Shown: piece after piece, positions 37,863 to 46,792 of the stretch
How positions within the stretch are numbered: the stretch's first letter is position 1
Layout: every line of letters begins with the position of its first letter
NCBI GenBank assembly: GCA_022447685.1
Contig: JAKVAO010000009.1
Coordinates: 1-59,637, forward strand
Reading direction: 5' to 3'
From: Candidatus Caenarcanales bacterium
GTDB lineage: Bacteria > Cyanobacteriota > Vampirovibrionia > LMEP-6097
DNA: 59,637 bases
Made by a program: the position numbers and the translations under genes
The notes under the pieces: model-generated
Told to the model about the DNA's origin: nothing
Seen by the model: the letters and a program-made list of their open reading frames with translations, nothing else
The model's database searches: none

Positions 37863-38629
37863 TGGATTGGATACCAGAAATTATTAGAGAGGGGATACTT
37901 ACGGTTCTATTTATTTCAGGACCTCTAGTTATACTGGCAGCTTCTCTTGGTCTATTTGTTGGTGTTCTTCAGGCAGCAACTCAGGTTCAGGAACAGACTC
38001 TAGGTTCAGCGGTTAAGATCATTGGTCTTTTTCTAGCTTTAATTATTAGTGGTTTCTACATATTTTCCTACTTAAAAAGATACGCCGAGAAAAATATTTC
38101 AAGAGCTTTCTCTTTAATCCCAACTCTAACTAAACACCCCAAGCCTAGAACTTCTTTCTTCGTTCCTCTAAAAGCCAGTAAAAAAGGTCTCAAAGGGCAA
38201 CCAGCTAGATTGGATTTGAGGAAACAGGAAGCTCCTCCTCCATCGCCGCCTTCTAAGATTAATCCAAGACCTGAAGTAGCAGCACCTAATGAGACTGCAG
38301 GAACGCCAGATAAGAGAAATAGACCTCTGGGTAAACCACAAAGCCAAGTTAAACCTAAAGGCTTACCTATTCAACAACAAAAAGTTAAAGAGCCTCCAAA
38401 ACCAGTAGCTAAACCTGCTGCTACAAAGCAAACTAAAACAACAAATACCAAGAAGACTCCAGCTATAAAACCTGAGCTTTCAGATTTATCTAAACAAAGC
38501 ACTACTGATACTACAGTGGAGCCTCAAACACCTCAAAGCCAGGAATTAGTGGCGCCTAAAGCTGATGAAAGTAAGTTTTCAAGTTTAATTGACAAATTAA
38601 AAAAAGACGCTGAACAGGAAATTGAATAA
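37862..38629 (+). CDS. fliQ: FliQ with long disordered C-terminal extension
   Basis: Residues 1-88 are a normal FliQ, the two-helix subunit of the flagellar export gate: membrane helices at about 13-38 and 50-68, with GVLQAATQVQEQTLG between them. Residues 90-255 are an unusual addition rich in Pro, Lys, Gln and Ala (KQEAPPPSPPSKINPRPEV and similar), ending in a short amphipathic helix FSSLIDKLKKDAEQ. FliQ is normally about 90 residues. The frame is intact and in operon with fliP and fliR (3-base gap), so the tail is probably translated. It may be a cytoplasmic tether; this is inference. Confidence 0.9.
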   Translation: MDWIPEIIREGILTVLFISGPLVILAASLGLFVGVLQAATQVQEQTLGSAVKIIGLFLALIISGFYIFSYLKRYAEKNISRAFSLIPTLTKHPKPRTSFFVPLKASKKGLKGQPARLDLRKQEAPPPSPPSKINPRPEVAAPNETAGTPDKRNRPLGKPQSQVKPKGLPIQQQKVKEPPKPVAKPAATKQTKTTNTKKTPAIKPELSDLSKQSTTDTTVEPQTPQSQELVAPKADESKFSSLIDKLKKDAEQEIE

Positions 38630-38632
38630 GAA

Positions 38633-39430
38633 ATGTTTGTTGAGCTTAATGACCTATTCTTCGGTAATGAAATTTTGTCTGGAATGGGTGAATGGATAAT
38701 TTCAGCGACTCTAATATTCACAAGAATAGTTAGCTTCGTGCACATGGCTCCAGTTTTCTCGAACAAATCAGTATTTTCTATGGTGAGAATTGCTTTTTCA
38801 CTAATTCTTGCTTTTATATTTTTTGATATTCATCCAGCGATTAATCTTCCAGAAGAAGGTTACTATTTGCCTTTTATCATCTTCTTGAATGTTGTAATTG
38901 GTCTAATGATTGGTTATATATCTAGGCTGATGTTCAGTATTGTTACCGCTGGGGGAGAGATGATGGACTCTTCCATGGGTTTCTCATCTGCACAGATATT
39001 CGATCCTGCTTCAGGAGCCCAGACCACACTCATTGGTCGTTTTATGTCCTCTCTTGCAATAGTTATATTTTTTATAGTGAGAGGACCTGAGAGGCTTATA
39101 GCAGGGCTTTATAAAAGCTTCGAGATATTCCCTCTCTATGGAGCTGAAATTAACTATGGAGTAGATAAAGTCATATCTCTTACTGGGGACATAATCAGTA
39201 TGGGCTTCGTTATTATCAGTCCGGTTGTACTGACTATACTCTTGAATGACTTGATTCTAGGTTTAATCTCTAGAGCCTCACCACAGATTAACGCCTTTCA
39301 GATTAGTTTCACCATTAAGCCTTCATTAGGTTCAATAGTTTTGATTTTAATTCTGCCACTGTTTATGGGTGGGATGTTTAATCTATTCTCTAGTGCTTCT
39401 AGGTATTTTTATGCGGTGCCTTTACCTTAG
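38633..39430 (+). CDS. fliR: Flagellar export apparatus protein FliR
   Basis: Third gate subunit, assembling with FliP and FliQ. The 265 residues and hydrophobic pattern fit. AGGEMMDSSMGFSSAQIFDP followed by ASGAQTTLIGRF is the conserved central block, and LGLISRASPQINAFQISFTI is the conserved LGLxxRxxPQxNxF motif. Last gene of the trio; its stop overlaps the convergent gene 39427-39933 by 4 bases. flhB and flhA are not in the window. Confidence 0.95.
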   Translation: MFVELNDLFFGNEILSGMGEWIISATLIFTRIVSFVHMAPVFSNKSVFSMVRIAFSLILAFIFFDIHPAINLPEEGYYLPFIIFLNVVIGLMIGYISRLMFSIVTAGGEMMDSSMGFSSAQIFDPASGAQTTLIGRFMSSLAIVIFFIVRGPERLIAGLYKSFEIFPLYGAEINYGVDKVISLTGDIISMGFVIISPVVLTILLNDLILGLISRASPQINAFQISFTIKPSLGSIVLILILPLFMGGMFNLFSSASRYFYAVPLP

Positions 39431-39933
39431 ATAATATTACCTGCAACTAGCTGAGTTATAGTTCCAATAGCAGCTTTTTGACTCTTAATATCAATATTGG
39501 AGCCAGATCTAATATTTAGAGAAGTATTTTTCACAGAATCCTTATCAAAAGTTTGTGTCTCTGGATCAAATTTTATTGGACCAAAACTGACCTTAGCACC
39601 TTCATTAGACTTCACAATAATATTCACTTCTAGATTATTATTTTCATCAAGCTTGGTTGACTCAACATTGATATTAGTTGGTAAAGTTTTACCACCTTGT
39701 TGAAATTTTTGTCTAAGTAAGCCATCAAACTCTAACTTTTTTTCAGTTAATGGGTCACGTTGAAGGGCTCCAGAGCCAGGTGTGTCCAAATCTTTAAGAT
39801 CTCTTTGTTGAAAAGCATCAGATATTTTTTGAGTTTGCACAGAGCTTACGATAGCTTGCCCCTGTTCCCCCAAAGTCTGATTTCGAGGTTGTTGAAATAT
39901 TCTTCCGTTTGATATTTTTGTATTTTGTACCAT
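39427..39933 (-). CDS. Hypothetical protein, 168 aa
   Basis: Not recognised. The N-terminal half is Gln/Arg-rich and probably disordered (RIFQQPRNQTLGEQGQAIVS); the C-terminal half is beta-rich (NINVESTKLDENNNLEVNII). No signal peptide. It converges on fliR; a flagellar link by position is possible but unsupported. Confidence 0.65.
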   Translation of the reverse strand: MVQNTKISNGRIFQQPRNQTLGEQGQAIVSSVQTQKISDAFQQRDLKDLDTPGSGALQRDPLTEKKLEFDGLLRQKFQQGGKTLPTNINVESTKLDENNNLEVNIIVKSNEGAKVSFGPIKFDPETQTFDKDSVKNTSLNIRSGSNIDIKSQKAAIGTITQLVAGNII

Positions 39934-40115
39934 TTAATTCACCTTCAATAAAAGATAACACTCCAAAGGGCGAACCACTATTATCTTAAGCATGTCTTTA
40001 TTAAACATAATTATTTCATATTCAAATGTGATCAAAGAACTTTATTGCCCAAGTACACCCATTTAAAATAAGAGCATTCAATCAAAAAACTCAAAACCTA
40101 AAAACACCCCAATAA
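39934..40115. other. Non-coding gap before tRNA-Glu terminator
   Basis: AT-rich, A-run-rich sequence with no open frame supported; it carries the upstream region of the minus-strand gene 39427-39933. Confidence 0.4.
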
Positions 40116-40143
40116 AACAAAAAACCGCGCCGTAGCGCGGTTT
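40116..40143 (-). terminator. Terminator of tRNA-Glu
   Basis: Perfect 9-base-pair GC-rich stem (40122-40130 with 40135-40143), 4-base loop, followed on the minus strand by a run of T. It lies 6 bases after the tRNA CCA end. Confidence 0.85.
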
Positions 40144-40149
40144 AAAGAA

Positions 40150-40225
40150 TGGTACCCCCAAGGGAATTCGAATCCCTGTTGTTCGGATGAAAACCGAATG
40201 TCCTAGGCCACTAGACGATGGGGGC
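40150..40225 (-). tRNA. tRNA-Glu(UUC)
   Basis: Minus-strand cloverleaf: acceptor GCCCCCA/TGGGGGT, D arm with TCTAGTGGCCTAGGA, anticodon stem TTCGG/CCGAA with loop TTTTCAT (anticodon TTC), T arm CAGGGATTCGAATTCCCT, and an encoded 3' ACCA. Confidence 0.97.
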
Positions 40226-40242
40226 TTGTGAACTTTTTTTAT

Positions 40243-40270
40243 TCTATAGTATGAGTCTTAACTTTTGCAA
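40243..40270 (-). promoter_or_regulatory. Promoter of tRNA-Glu
   Basis: Minus-strand TTGCAA (40265-40270), 16-base spacer, TATAGA (40243-40248), 17 bases before the tRNA 5' end. Confidence 0.55.
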
Positions 40271-40416
40271 TTAATTCCAAAATTATTTTATTTTTCTTTT
40301 ATCTAATTGAAACAAATTTCCAAAAAATCTAAGAAAATAGCTGATTTCTATATGCTATTATAGTAACTTCGAAATTCATGAAGGCTAGCCCTATCTAGTT
40401 ACTGTGAGGAGGAAAA

Positions 40417-41106
40417 ATGGATCAAAAAGAATTAGGATTATTAGCAACTAAAGTCGGAATGACACAAGTATTCGATGAGAATGGTTTGGTTATCCCGGTA
40501 ACAGCTATCAAAATTGAAGAAAACGTTGTAACTGACATTAAAACTATCGAGAGAGATGGTTATACTGCAGTTCAGATTGGTTCTTATGAAACAAGAGAAA
40601 AGCTTCTAAATAAGCCACTTGTAGGTAAGTTCAAGAAAAACAACACTAAATTATTTAAAAACTTAACAGAGTTCAGAACTGAAGCTGAAGCTACTGATAT
40701 CAATATCGGTGATGAGCTTAATATTGAAGAGTTCTTCAAAGATTTAGCTAAAGTAAATATCACTGGTGTATCTATCGGTAAAGGTTTCCAAGGTTTCGTT
40801 AAGGCGCACAATGGTCACATCGGTAGAAGATCACACGGTTCTAAATCGAAAAGACAAATCGGTTCACTTGGTGCTGGTACTACTCCTAGTAGAGTTCTTC
40901 CAGGTAAGAGAATGCCTACTATGCTTGGTAACGAAGTAGTAACGACTGAGAAAGTGAAAGTTGTATCTTACGATCCAGAAGCTAGAGTTTTACTTGTTAA
41001 AGGACCTGTTCCTGGTAAAGCTGGCGCTGAACTAAAAATCAAAGCATACGGAACTAAAGCTTGGAATCACAAAAACAAATTAAAATTAGCTCAAGCAGCT
41101 GCTTAG
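40417..41106 (+). CDS. rplC: 50S ribosomal protein L3
   Basis: Early-assembling 23S rRNA-binding protein near the peptidyl transferase centre. LATKVGMTQVFDENG is the L3 start. GKGFQGFVKAHNGHIGRRSH, the GSLGAGTTPSRVLPGKRMP loop and the basic extension are typical; 229 residues is normal. A strong GAGGAGG site precedes the ATG. rplC usually leads rplD, rplW and rplB, but here those genes are absent and a lipoprotein gene overlaps its 3' end by 46 bases. Confidence 0.97.
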   Translation: MDQKELGLLATKVGMTQVFDENGLVIPVTAIKIEENVVTDIKTIERDGYTAVQIGSYETREKLLNKPLVGKFKKNNTKLFKNLTEFRTEAEATDINIGDELNIEEFFKDLAKVNITGVSIGKGFQGFVKAHNGHIGRRSHGSKSKRQIGSLGAGTTPSRVLPGKRMPTMLGNEVVTTEKVKVVSYDPEARVLLVKGPVPGKAGAELKIKAYGTKAWNHKNKLKLAQAAA

Positions 41107-42029
41107 TAAGTAAGTTTCTTAAGTTTAGTAAAAGAGTTAGGACTAGTTTAGTTCTAGCTCTTTTGTTTTTTATAGTAAGTTCTTGCTCAACCAACAAAGC
41201 AAATAAATCACAAGTAAACCTTGGTTATATTTTAAATATTACTCACGCTGTTCCAATGATAGACCTTGAACTTAATCCTAGTGATAAGATCCGAAGCTAT
41301 CACTTCAGTTCAGGTGGTTATCTTCTAAATAACCTTCTCACCAAAAATCTGGACCTAGCATTTATAGGACCTGGTCCATATATTAATGCCGTGGACAAAG
41401 GGGTTCAATTAAAACTTCTTGGATCTTACGCCTATGGAGCTAACAGTCTGATACTAGCCCAGAAATTCAAAGACAGTTCTAAAGAGCAGATAAGAAAACT
41501 AAGACTTGCTGTGCCTCAATTCGGCAATACTCAAGACCTGCTAGCAAAAAAATACTTAGATCAATATGTCTCAGAATATATCGCTATTCACCCTGCTGAA
41601 CTTGAATTTGCATTCTTTACAGGTTCAATAGATGCTGCACTGGTAAACGAGCCATGGGCAACTATACTTGCAGAAAACTCACTTATAAACGCAGATCAAA
41701 TATTCAAAGAAGAACTAGAAGAGATAAACCAATTTCCAAGCACACTTCTTATAGCAAGAAAAACTCATTATGATAGAGAGACTAAGTTCTATAAAACTTA
41801 TATAAAGCAGATAAATCAAATCAAAAATAATCTCAAGCTCAAAGAAAAGCAAAATGACTATATCAAAGTAATTGAAAATCACTTTAGTAAAATAAGCAAA
41901 AAAACCCCAAGTGAAGATTTAATACTTAAAAGCCTTAGCCAAACAAAGTTCAGTGACTCTAATAAACTTAATTCATATTTAGAAGAATTAGAAGCAGTTG
42001 CAAGAGAATTTAAATACCTTAAAAATTAA
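41061..42029 (+). CDS. SsuA/NMT1-like substrate-binding lipoprotein
   Basis: Resembles periplasmic binding proteins of the nitrate/sulfonate/taurine/thiamine-precursor group: LGYILNITHAVPMIDLEL, DLAFIGPGPYINAV, VPQFGNTQDLLAKKYL and ALVNEPWATIL match the family blocks. A hydrophobic stretch ends in the lipobox VSSC with Cys42, so the protein should be membrane-anchored. The only start in frame before the signal is TTG 41061, giving a 46-base overlap with rplC. No permease or ATPase of an ABC importer follows; the next genes are the type IV secretion-like set. It may sense rather than import a ligand. Confidence 0.75.
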   Translation: MESQKQIKISSSSCLVSKFLKFSKRVRTSLVLALLFFIVSSCSTNKANKSQVNLGYILNITHAVPMIDLELNPSDKIRSYHFSSGGYLLNNLLTKNLDLAFIGPGPYINAVDKGVQLKLLGSYAYGANSLILAQKFKDSSKEQIRKLRLAVPQFGNTQDLLAKKYLDQYVSEYIAIHPAELEFAFFTGSIDAALVNEPWATILAENSLINADQIFKEELEEINQFPSTLLIARKTHYDRETKFYKTYIKQINQIKNNLKLKEKQNDYIKVIENHFSKISKKTPSEDLILKSLSQTKFSDSNKLNSYLEELEAVAREFKYLKN

Positions 42030-42085
42030 ATTCAAGGAAAAATGACCCCTTAAAATTTCTTCACGAATCCAGCATTATTATTGCC

Positions 42086-42646
42086 ATGGATGGCTTTGCT
42101 GATGAAGAGAAAATATATTTTGCGACAAGCAAGCAAATCACATTTGCCAAATATTCATCAATAATCAGAAACAAGATTGAAACTGGGACTATTTCATCGA
42201 GAGAGTTTGAGGAGAAACAAAAACAAAAACAGAAATTCACAAAAGTTCTAAAAAGAATGCATGCTGCTGAGCATAAAGTCTTCAACTGTTTCATGCAAAA
42301 GATTAGGACTAATAAAAAAAATATAAGCCACGAAAATTTAATAGATTTTCTACCAAGTATTGATGAACTAAGCAAAACAAATAGTTACTCTTTTTTTTGT
42401 AGCAGTACTCATAATTACTTTCTAATTATTTATAGTCTTAGTTTTTTATTACTTAGTTTCATACTTAACAACTTTCTTTCACTTGTACTAGCTTTTCTAG
42501 CTTCACTAAGCTCTACTTATTTTCTCCAAAAAGTTTTCTTTCTAGAAAAACCTCGAAAGGAAGAATTGAAGCTAGCAATTTCAGCGCTAGAAAGACTTTT
42601 AATCGAAATTCAAAAAAGGACAAAAAACAATGATATTAATATTTAG
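42086..42646 (+). CDS. Membrane protein with DUF1385-like AEHK motif, 186 aa
   Basis: Residues 58-68 read RMHAAEHKVFN, close to the (Y)HGAEHKTI motif that defines DUF1385 (YqhQ-like) membrane proteins. The following conserved HPRCGTSF segment is not intact; instead SFFCSSTHNYF leads into two membrane helices (about 108-150). A basic helical tail follows. At 186 residues it is shorter than DUF1385 proteins, so it is a divergent or reduced relative. It overlaps the next gene by 17 bases. The starting ATG has no good ribosome site. Confidence 0.55.
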   Translation: MDGFADEEKIYFATSKQITFAKYSSIIRNKIETGTISSREFEEKQKQKQKFTKVLKRMHAAEHKVFNCFMQKIRTNKKNISHENLIDFLPSIDELSKTNSYSFFCSSTHNYFLIIYSLSFLLLSFILNNFLSLVLAFLASLSSTYFLQKVFFLEKPRKEELKLAISALERLLIEIQKRTKNNDINI

Positions 42647-43055
42647 TAGCTGTGCTACCTATTATTTTATAAGTTTAATTAGTCATTTATTGATAATTAA
42701 TCACTGTGAACCAATTGAGATTCTAAGATCTAAATACTCATACGCTATACAAGGAAACAGATCCAATATCCTGAGATCGGTTGCAACAACAACACTTACT
42801 ATTTTTCTCATCCAAATATTACCTTTACTTCTAAAAATCATTGAAGATCTTGCAAGTGATTTTAATGTCTCAGTAATTTTTTCTGAATCATACATCAACT
42901 CAGGTTTTCTTGATAACTTTGATAGATTCTCAGCTTTAATGGCCCAAATTTCCTCACTCTTACAACAAGTAGCACCATTAATAGCGATTTTCATAGGCGC
43001 ATTTAATCTTCTCAACAGCTTAGGAAAGGGAGTAGCAGCAATTAAACATGACTAA
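42630..43055 (+). CDS. Small membrane protein, 141 aa (VirB2-position)
   Basis: Three hydrophobic stretches: residues about 1-24, about 50-72 and about 108-135. The last contains LLQQVAPLIAIFIGAFNLLNSLGKGVAAIKHD, which recalls the C-terminal half of VirB2/TrbC-type proteins, whose usual place is just before virB3-virB4. Homology is not demonstrable by eye. It overlaps its neighbours on both sides (17 and 8 bases), implying translational coupling. Confidence 0.55.
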   Translation: MILIFSSCATYYFISLISHLLIINHCEPIEILRSKYSYAIQGNRSNILRSVATTTLTIFLIQILPLLLKIIEDLASDFNVSVIFSESYINSGFLDNFDRFSALMAQISSLLQQVAPLIAIFIGAFNLLNSLGKGVAAIKHD

Positions 43056-44994
43056 TATTTCTAAAGCAATATATAAAAATTGCAATGTGCTTTTCAACTT
43101 AAATATCAAAGAAATAATAGTTTATCTAATAAATATACTTATCAATATTCTTCTTATTAAATTACTAGCCTTTGATTTTAGCTCTCCAAGCTATTTATTT
43201 ATAAGCTTTATACAAATCTTCACCTCCCTTCTTGCTCATGATTTTTTTAGCTCTTCTAATAGAGATACTTTAACTGAAAGATTCATAAGTTATTGTTTTA
43301 CTGAATCAAGCTTTAGGCTTAATAATGAAAACAAATCTGAAGATCAAATATGTTTTGAAATTAATAGCTTAAAAAATATCAACTCGCTTAACTCATCAGA
43401 ACTTGACTTAGTAAACACTAAATGGCTTTACTTTCTAAAAGAACTCTATAAACATTATCCAGACTTAGAAATAAAGCATAGCTTTAAAATCATTAATGAA
43501 TCTAGATCTAGTTTATTTCATCCTAAAATAAATTTATTTATTGAATTTAAAAACTTTAAAGTAAAACCCGAGTCTTTTATTCAAAAGCTTAAAAAGTTTT
43601 TTCAAGAATTAGGAATTAGTTATCAACAAATCTCAAACTCTCAAAAAGAAAATCAGTTCAAAAAATTCTTTGAAATTAAAGATTCGATAAGAAACAGGAA
43701 GGATTTTATCAAAAGCAAATACTATATAACAAGCCTAGTTCTGAGTGATTTTCAAAGTAAAAACCATAAAAAGCTATTACTAGAAATCTTAAAAAGCTTT
43801 AGAGCAGAAGCAAAGCTAAGCTTCAATCTATATTCAGTCAATCATAGGAAATTAAAACAGGAACTTCAAATAAAAATATTTTTCTTAAAATATATTCTTT
43901 CACAAAGTGAGGAGAATCAAAAAATCCTAGAAGGACTGGAAGAACTACTAACACATATAAAAAACTATTCCATCCTAAAACAATCTATATACATAAACTT
44001 TAAAGCTAAGAGTCTTGATGAATTAAATTCAATTAAGAGTAACTTTAAAGCCATGAATCCCAAACTCAGATTCATAGATAGTGATTTTATAAATTTAGAT
44101 ACATTTTTACAATTAGATAAAATAAATAAAAATATTATTAGAGAGGGTGAGATCAAATCACTAAATCCCTTTATAGAAGATCTTATTAATAATGATAATG
44201 CAGAAAGTATTGCATATAGATTAGCAGATCAATCACTGGTTAAATTTAATTTCTTTGATCGTAATTACTCCAACAATAATTCTATAAACTTCATTGGCGA
44301 TTCTGGTTCAGGTAAATCTCTTGCAGCTAAAATTCTAATGACTAAAAACCTTAAAAATAAATCAAACAAATTCATAATCATAGATAGTTCACTTCAAGGC
44401 TGGGAAAAGCTTTGTGAGAATATTAATGCAGCAAGATTTGAGCTAAAAGAAGCAGACCAAAAACATGAAAGTTATATAGACTCAGAAAAACAAGTTAATT
44501 TCTTTAATTTTTATAGAATCGAACATAATCAAAAACTATCAATAAGTATAATTACCCAAATATTTACAGAGTTAAACACTCTAGTTGAAAAGCAAGAATA
44601 TAATTATTTTCTAGTCATAGATGAAGCTTGGAAGCTACTAAATCTCTTCAAATCTCAAGCCAATGATAATTTCATAAGCAAGATCTCAAGAACAGGAAGA
44701 GCTATGAATATTGGCTTGTGGGTTATTAGCCAAAAACCATCAGACTTTGAAAGAGATATTTTATCCAATGCCGCTAATAGTTTCATTTTTCAATGTAAAG
44801 AAAAAGAAGACAAGAATGAAATTGAAGCAGCCTACAGTTTAAGTGAAGAAGAAAGAGAATCACTCAACTCAAAATCAATCAATGAAAGGGGTACCTGTTT
44901 GCTCAAGAATCAAAACTATTCAGCATTAATAAAAATTCTAATCCCTGAAGAAGATTCAAAACTATACAGTAGTGAATACAAGGTAAAACTATGA
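43048..44994 (+). CDS. VirB4-like ATPase with VirB3-like N-terminus
   Basis: A 648-residue protein. Residues 15-65 hold two membrane helices in a VirB3-like arrangement, followed by a long helical region. The ATPase domain is C-terminal: Walker A GDSGSGKS at about 417-424, Walker B YFLVIDEAWKLL at about 518-529, and SRTGRAMNIGLWVISQKPSD at about 548-567, the block found in VirB4/TraC/TrbE. VirB4 powers type IV secretion at the inner membrane; VirB3-VirB4 fusions are known. It overlaps the next gene by 4 bases (ATGA). Confidence 0.82.
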   Translation: MTNISKAIYKNCNVLFNLNIKEIIVYLINILINILLIKLLAFDFSSPSYLFISFIQIFTSLLAHDFFSSSNRDTLTERFISYCFTESSFRLNNENKSEDQICFEINSLKNINSLNSSELDLVNTKWLYFLKELYKHYPDLEIKHSFKIINESRSSLFHPKINLFIEFKNFKVKPESFIQKLKKFFQELGISYQQISNSQKENQFKKFFEIKDSIRNRKDFIKSKYYITSLVLSDFQSKNHKKLLLEILKSFRAEAKLSFNLYSVNHRKLKQELQIKIFFLKYILSQSEENQKILEGLEELLTHIKNYSILKQSIYINFKAKSLDELNSIKSNFKAMNPKLRFIDSDFINLDTFLQLDKINKNIIREGEIKSLNPFIEDLINNDNAESIAYRLADQSLVKFNFFDRNYSNNNSINFIGDSGSGKSLAAKILMTKNLKNKSNKFIIIDSSLQGWEKLCENINAARFELKEADQKHESYIDSEKQVNFFNFYRIEHNQKLSISIITQIFTELNTLVEKQEYNYFLVIDEAWKLLNLFKSQANDNFISKISRTGRAMNIGLWVISQKPSDFERDILSNAANSFIFQCKEKEDKNEIEAAYSLSEEERESLNSKSINERGTCLLKNQNYSALIKILIPEEDSKLYSSEYKVKL

Positions 44995-45557
44995 TACAAA
45001 AATTACTTAAACATAAGTTCCTCAGACTTATTTCAAAGACAGCAGAAAAGAAAAAATTATATTTTGCAATAAGTATTTTAGCTGTATTTAATCTAATTAA
45101 TTTTTCTGAGTTAGTTTACACTAAACACAAACTAAAACTTAAAAATACAATCTATGTCAAAGACAGTGTTTTAGAAGATAAGCTCAAAACTAAAACAAAA
45201 AACACTTTTAGTGAAGCTGAATTAAAACAAACAATTAACAATTACTGCACTAAACTTTTCCAAACAGACAAAGATTCATATAGCTGGCTTTCTGAGCATA
45301 CAGAAAAGGATTTTTTCGAAAGTGAATTAAAAATACTAATTGAGAATAGAGATAAAAAGAACATCAAAAGTAAATTTAAAATTCTTAGAATCTACCTGGA
45401 AAGACTTGAGCAAAGTTATATCAAAGCTATAGTAATTGGCACAGAAGATTTCACTAATAATAAATTTATCGATAGAAACTTAGTTATAGAAATTTTATTT
45501 GATACTAAGTCTAAACTCATCAAACAAATATTATCAATAAAGGATTTTAAAGATTAG
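44991..45557 (+). CDS. VirB8-like membrane protein, 188 aa
   Basis: One N-terminal membrane helix (about residues 21-40, KLYFAISILAVFNLINF) and an outer domain of about 130 residues. Its helices (NTFSEAELKQTINNYCTKLF) and later strands (KSKFKILRIYLERLEQSYIK, IDRNLVIEILF) resemble the NTF2-like fold of VirB8/TraE assembly factors. Size and topology also fit. Sequence identity to any known VirB8 cannot be judged, so the call rests on topology and position between VirB4-like and VirB6-like genes. Confidence 0.55.
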   Translation: MIQKLLKHKFLRLISKTAEKKKLYFAISILAVFNLINFSELVYTKHKLKLKNTIYVKDSVLEDKLKTKTKNTFSEAELKQTINNYCTKLFQTDKDSYSWLSEHTEKDFFESELKILIENRDKKNIKSKFKILRIYLERLEQSYIKAIVIGTEDFTNNKFIDRNLVIEILFDTKSKLIKQILSIKDFKD

Positions 45558-45560
45558 CTC

Positions 45561-46745
45561 ATGAAACTCTCACAAATCCTACTAAGTTTATTAATATTAT
45601 TTTCTCTAGGCAACAACAGAGTAAGAGCTTTTAAAGTAGGAGATATAGTAGATTTTTTTGAAGGGAAAATTAAAAAATACCCAGAAACAAAAGACAAAAA
45701 AATCTCATTTCATATTGGACAGAGTCCTCTTGCTCCCATTGAAAATCTCCAAGACAAAAGTAAAAGGGAGTTTGAGAAAGCAAAACAAAGTCAAGAAAGG
45801 TTAGTAAGCTTAGCTGCTGCAAATAAAATTATTGGTTTTGCAGATGGATTTATCAATGTAAAATACCAAGTTCAAGATGGTGTCAAAAACGCTCTCAAAG
45901 ATACATTTTTAGGCTACCCTGAATACCAAAGACGTAAATCAACTGAAGAAATTGTAAATTCTAATCTCAAAGCACATCTAAAAAGCCTCGACTTCATTAA
46001 TACAGTAATTGATATCAAACAGCCTAATAATCCTATTGAAATTATTAAAGGCATTAATTCAAGCAAGCAGATTAAAAATATAAAACAAGCTATAAAGAAA
46101 TTAGCAAACCTACTATTCATAAGCCTTCTAGGTTTCAGCATCTTAGCCAGACTTTTTTCAAATGTAAATCTAGAAGTGAATTACTTTAGCGAACTAATTA
46201 AAAAAATATTTATTTATTACATTTTATTTTTTAACCTTGAAAGAATCTGGAAACTATTACTAAGTAGTTTTCTCTATATTTCTCAAATAATCTACACAAA
46301 TACTAGTTCATTTTTAGACTTTAATTTAGTAAATAGCTTTAGCTATGAGCTTAAGCTTATCAATGCCTGGGAAATGCTACTTAGAAAATTTGGTTACTTC
46401 CCTGCTCTAGTAATTTCTCTAATTGATAGTCTGAGTCAAATCTTTTTAAATATAATGATTAGCTTATCTATATCTTTAATTTCAGTTATTATGATTATTT
46501 CTCCAATAATTCTTTGTTACAGCTTTTATGGCAATAGAAATTTTGAAGCAATAAGCAATAGTTTTACTTTCACAGCTAAATGCTTGCTGGTTTTTAGTTT
46601 AAGTCCTATTTTAATTTCTATAATTCAAAATTCATATATCTATTTAGAGTCATCAGAGCTTGAATATAATTTCATATTTTTATCAATATCAAGCTTAATC
46701 TCTATAAGCTTAAGTTTTCTTATGTTATGCAATAGAAAATGGTGA
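45561..46745 (+). CDS. VirB6/TrbL-like polytopic membrane protein, 394 aa
   Basis: A signal peptide (residues 1-23, ending NNRVRA) leads to an external helical domain of about 150 residues, then six or so membrane helices from residue 185 to the end (LANLLFISLLGFSILARLF, SLISVIMIISPIILCYSF). This layout, with a large soluble head and a C-terminal membrane core, matches VirB6/TrbL channel components. It starts 3 bases after the VirB8-like gene. Confidence 0.65.
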   Translation: MKLSQILLSLLILFSLGNNRVRAFKVGDIVDFFEGKIKKYPETKDKKISFHIGQSPLAPIENLQDKSKREFEKAKQSQERLVSLAAANKIIGFADGFINVKYQVQDGVKNALKDTFLGYPEYQRRKSTEEIVNSNLKAHLKSLDFINTVIDIKQPNNPIEIIKGINSSKQIKNIKQAIKKLANLLFISLLGFSILARLFSNVNLEVNYFSELIKKIFIYYILFFNLERIWKLLLSSFLYISQIIYTNTSSFLDFNLVNSFSYELKLINAWEMLLRKFGYFPALVISLIDSLSQIFLNIMISLSISLISVIMIISPIILCYSFYGNRNFEAISNSFTFTAKCLLVFSLSPILISIIQNSYIYLESSELEYNFIFLSISSLISISLSFLMLCNRKW

Positions 46746-46792
46746 AAACAATGATATATAAGTTAGAATGATTTACCAAGACTAAGCTCAGA

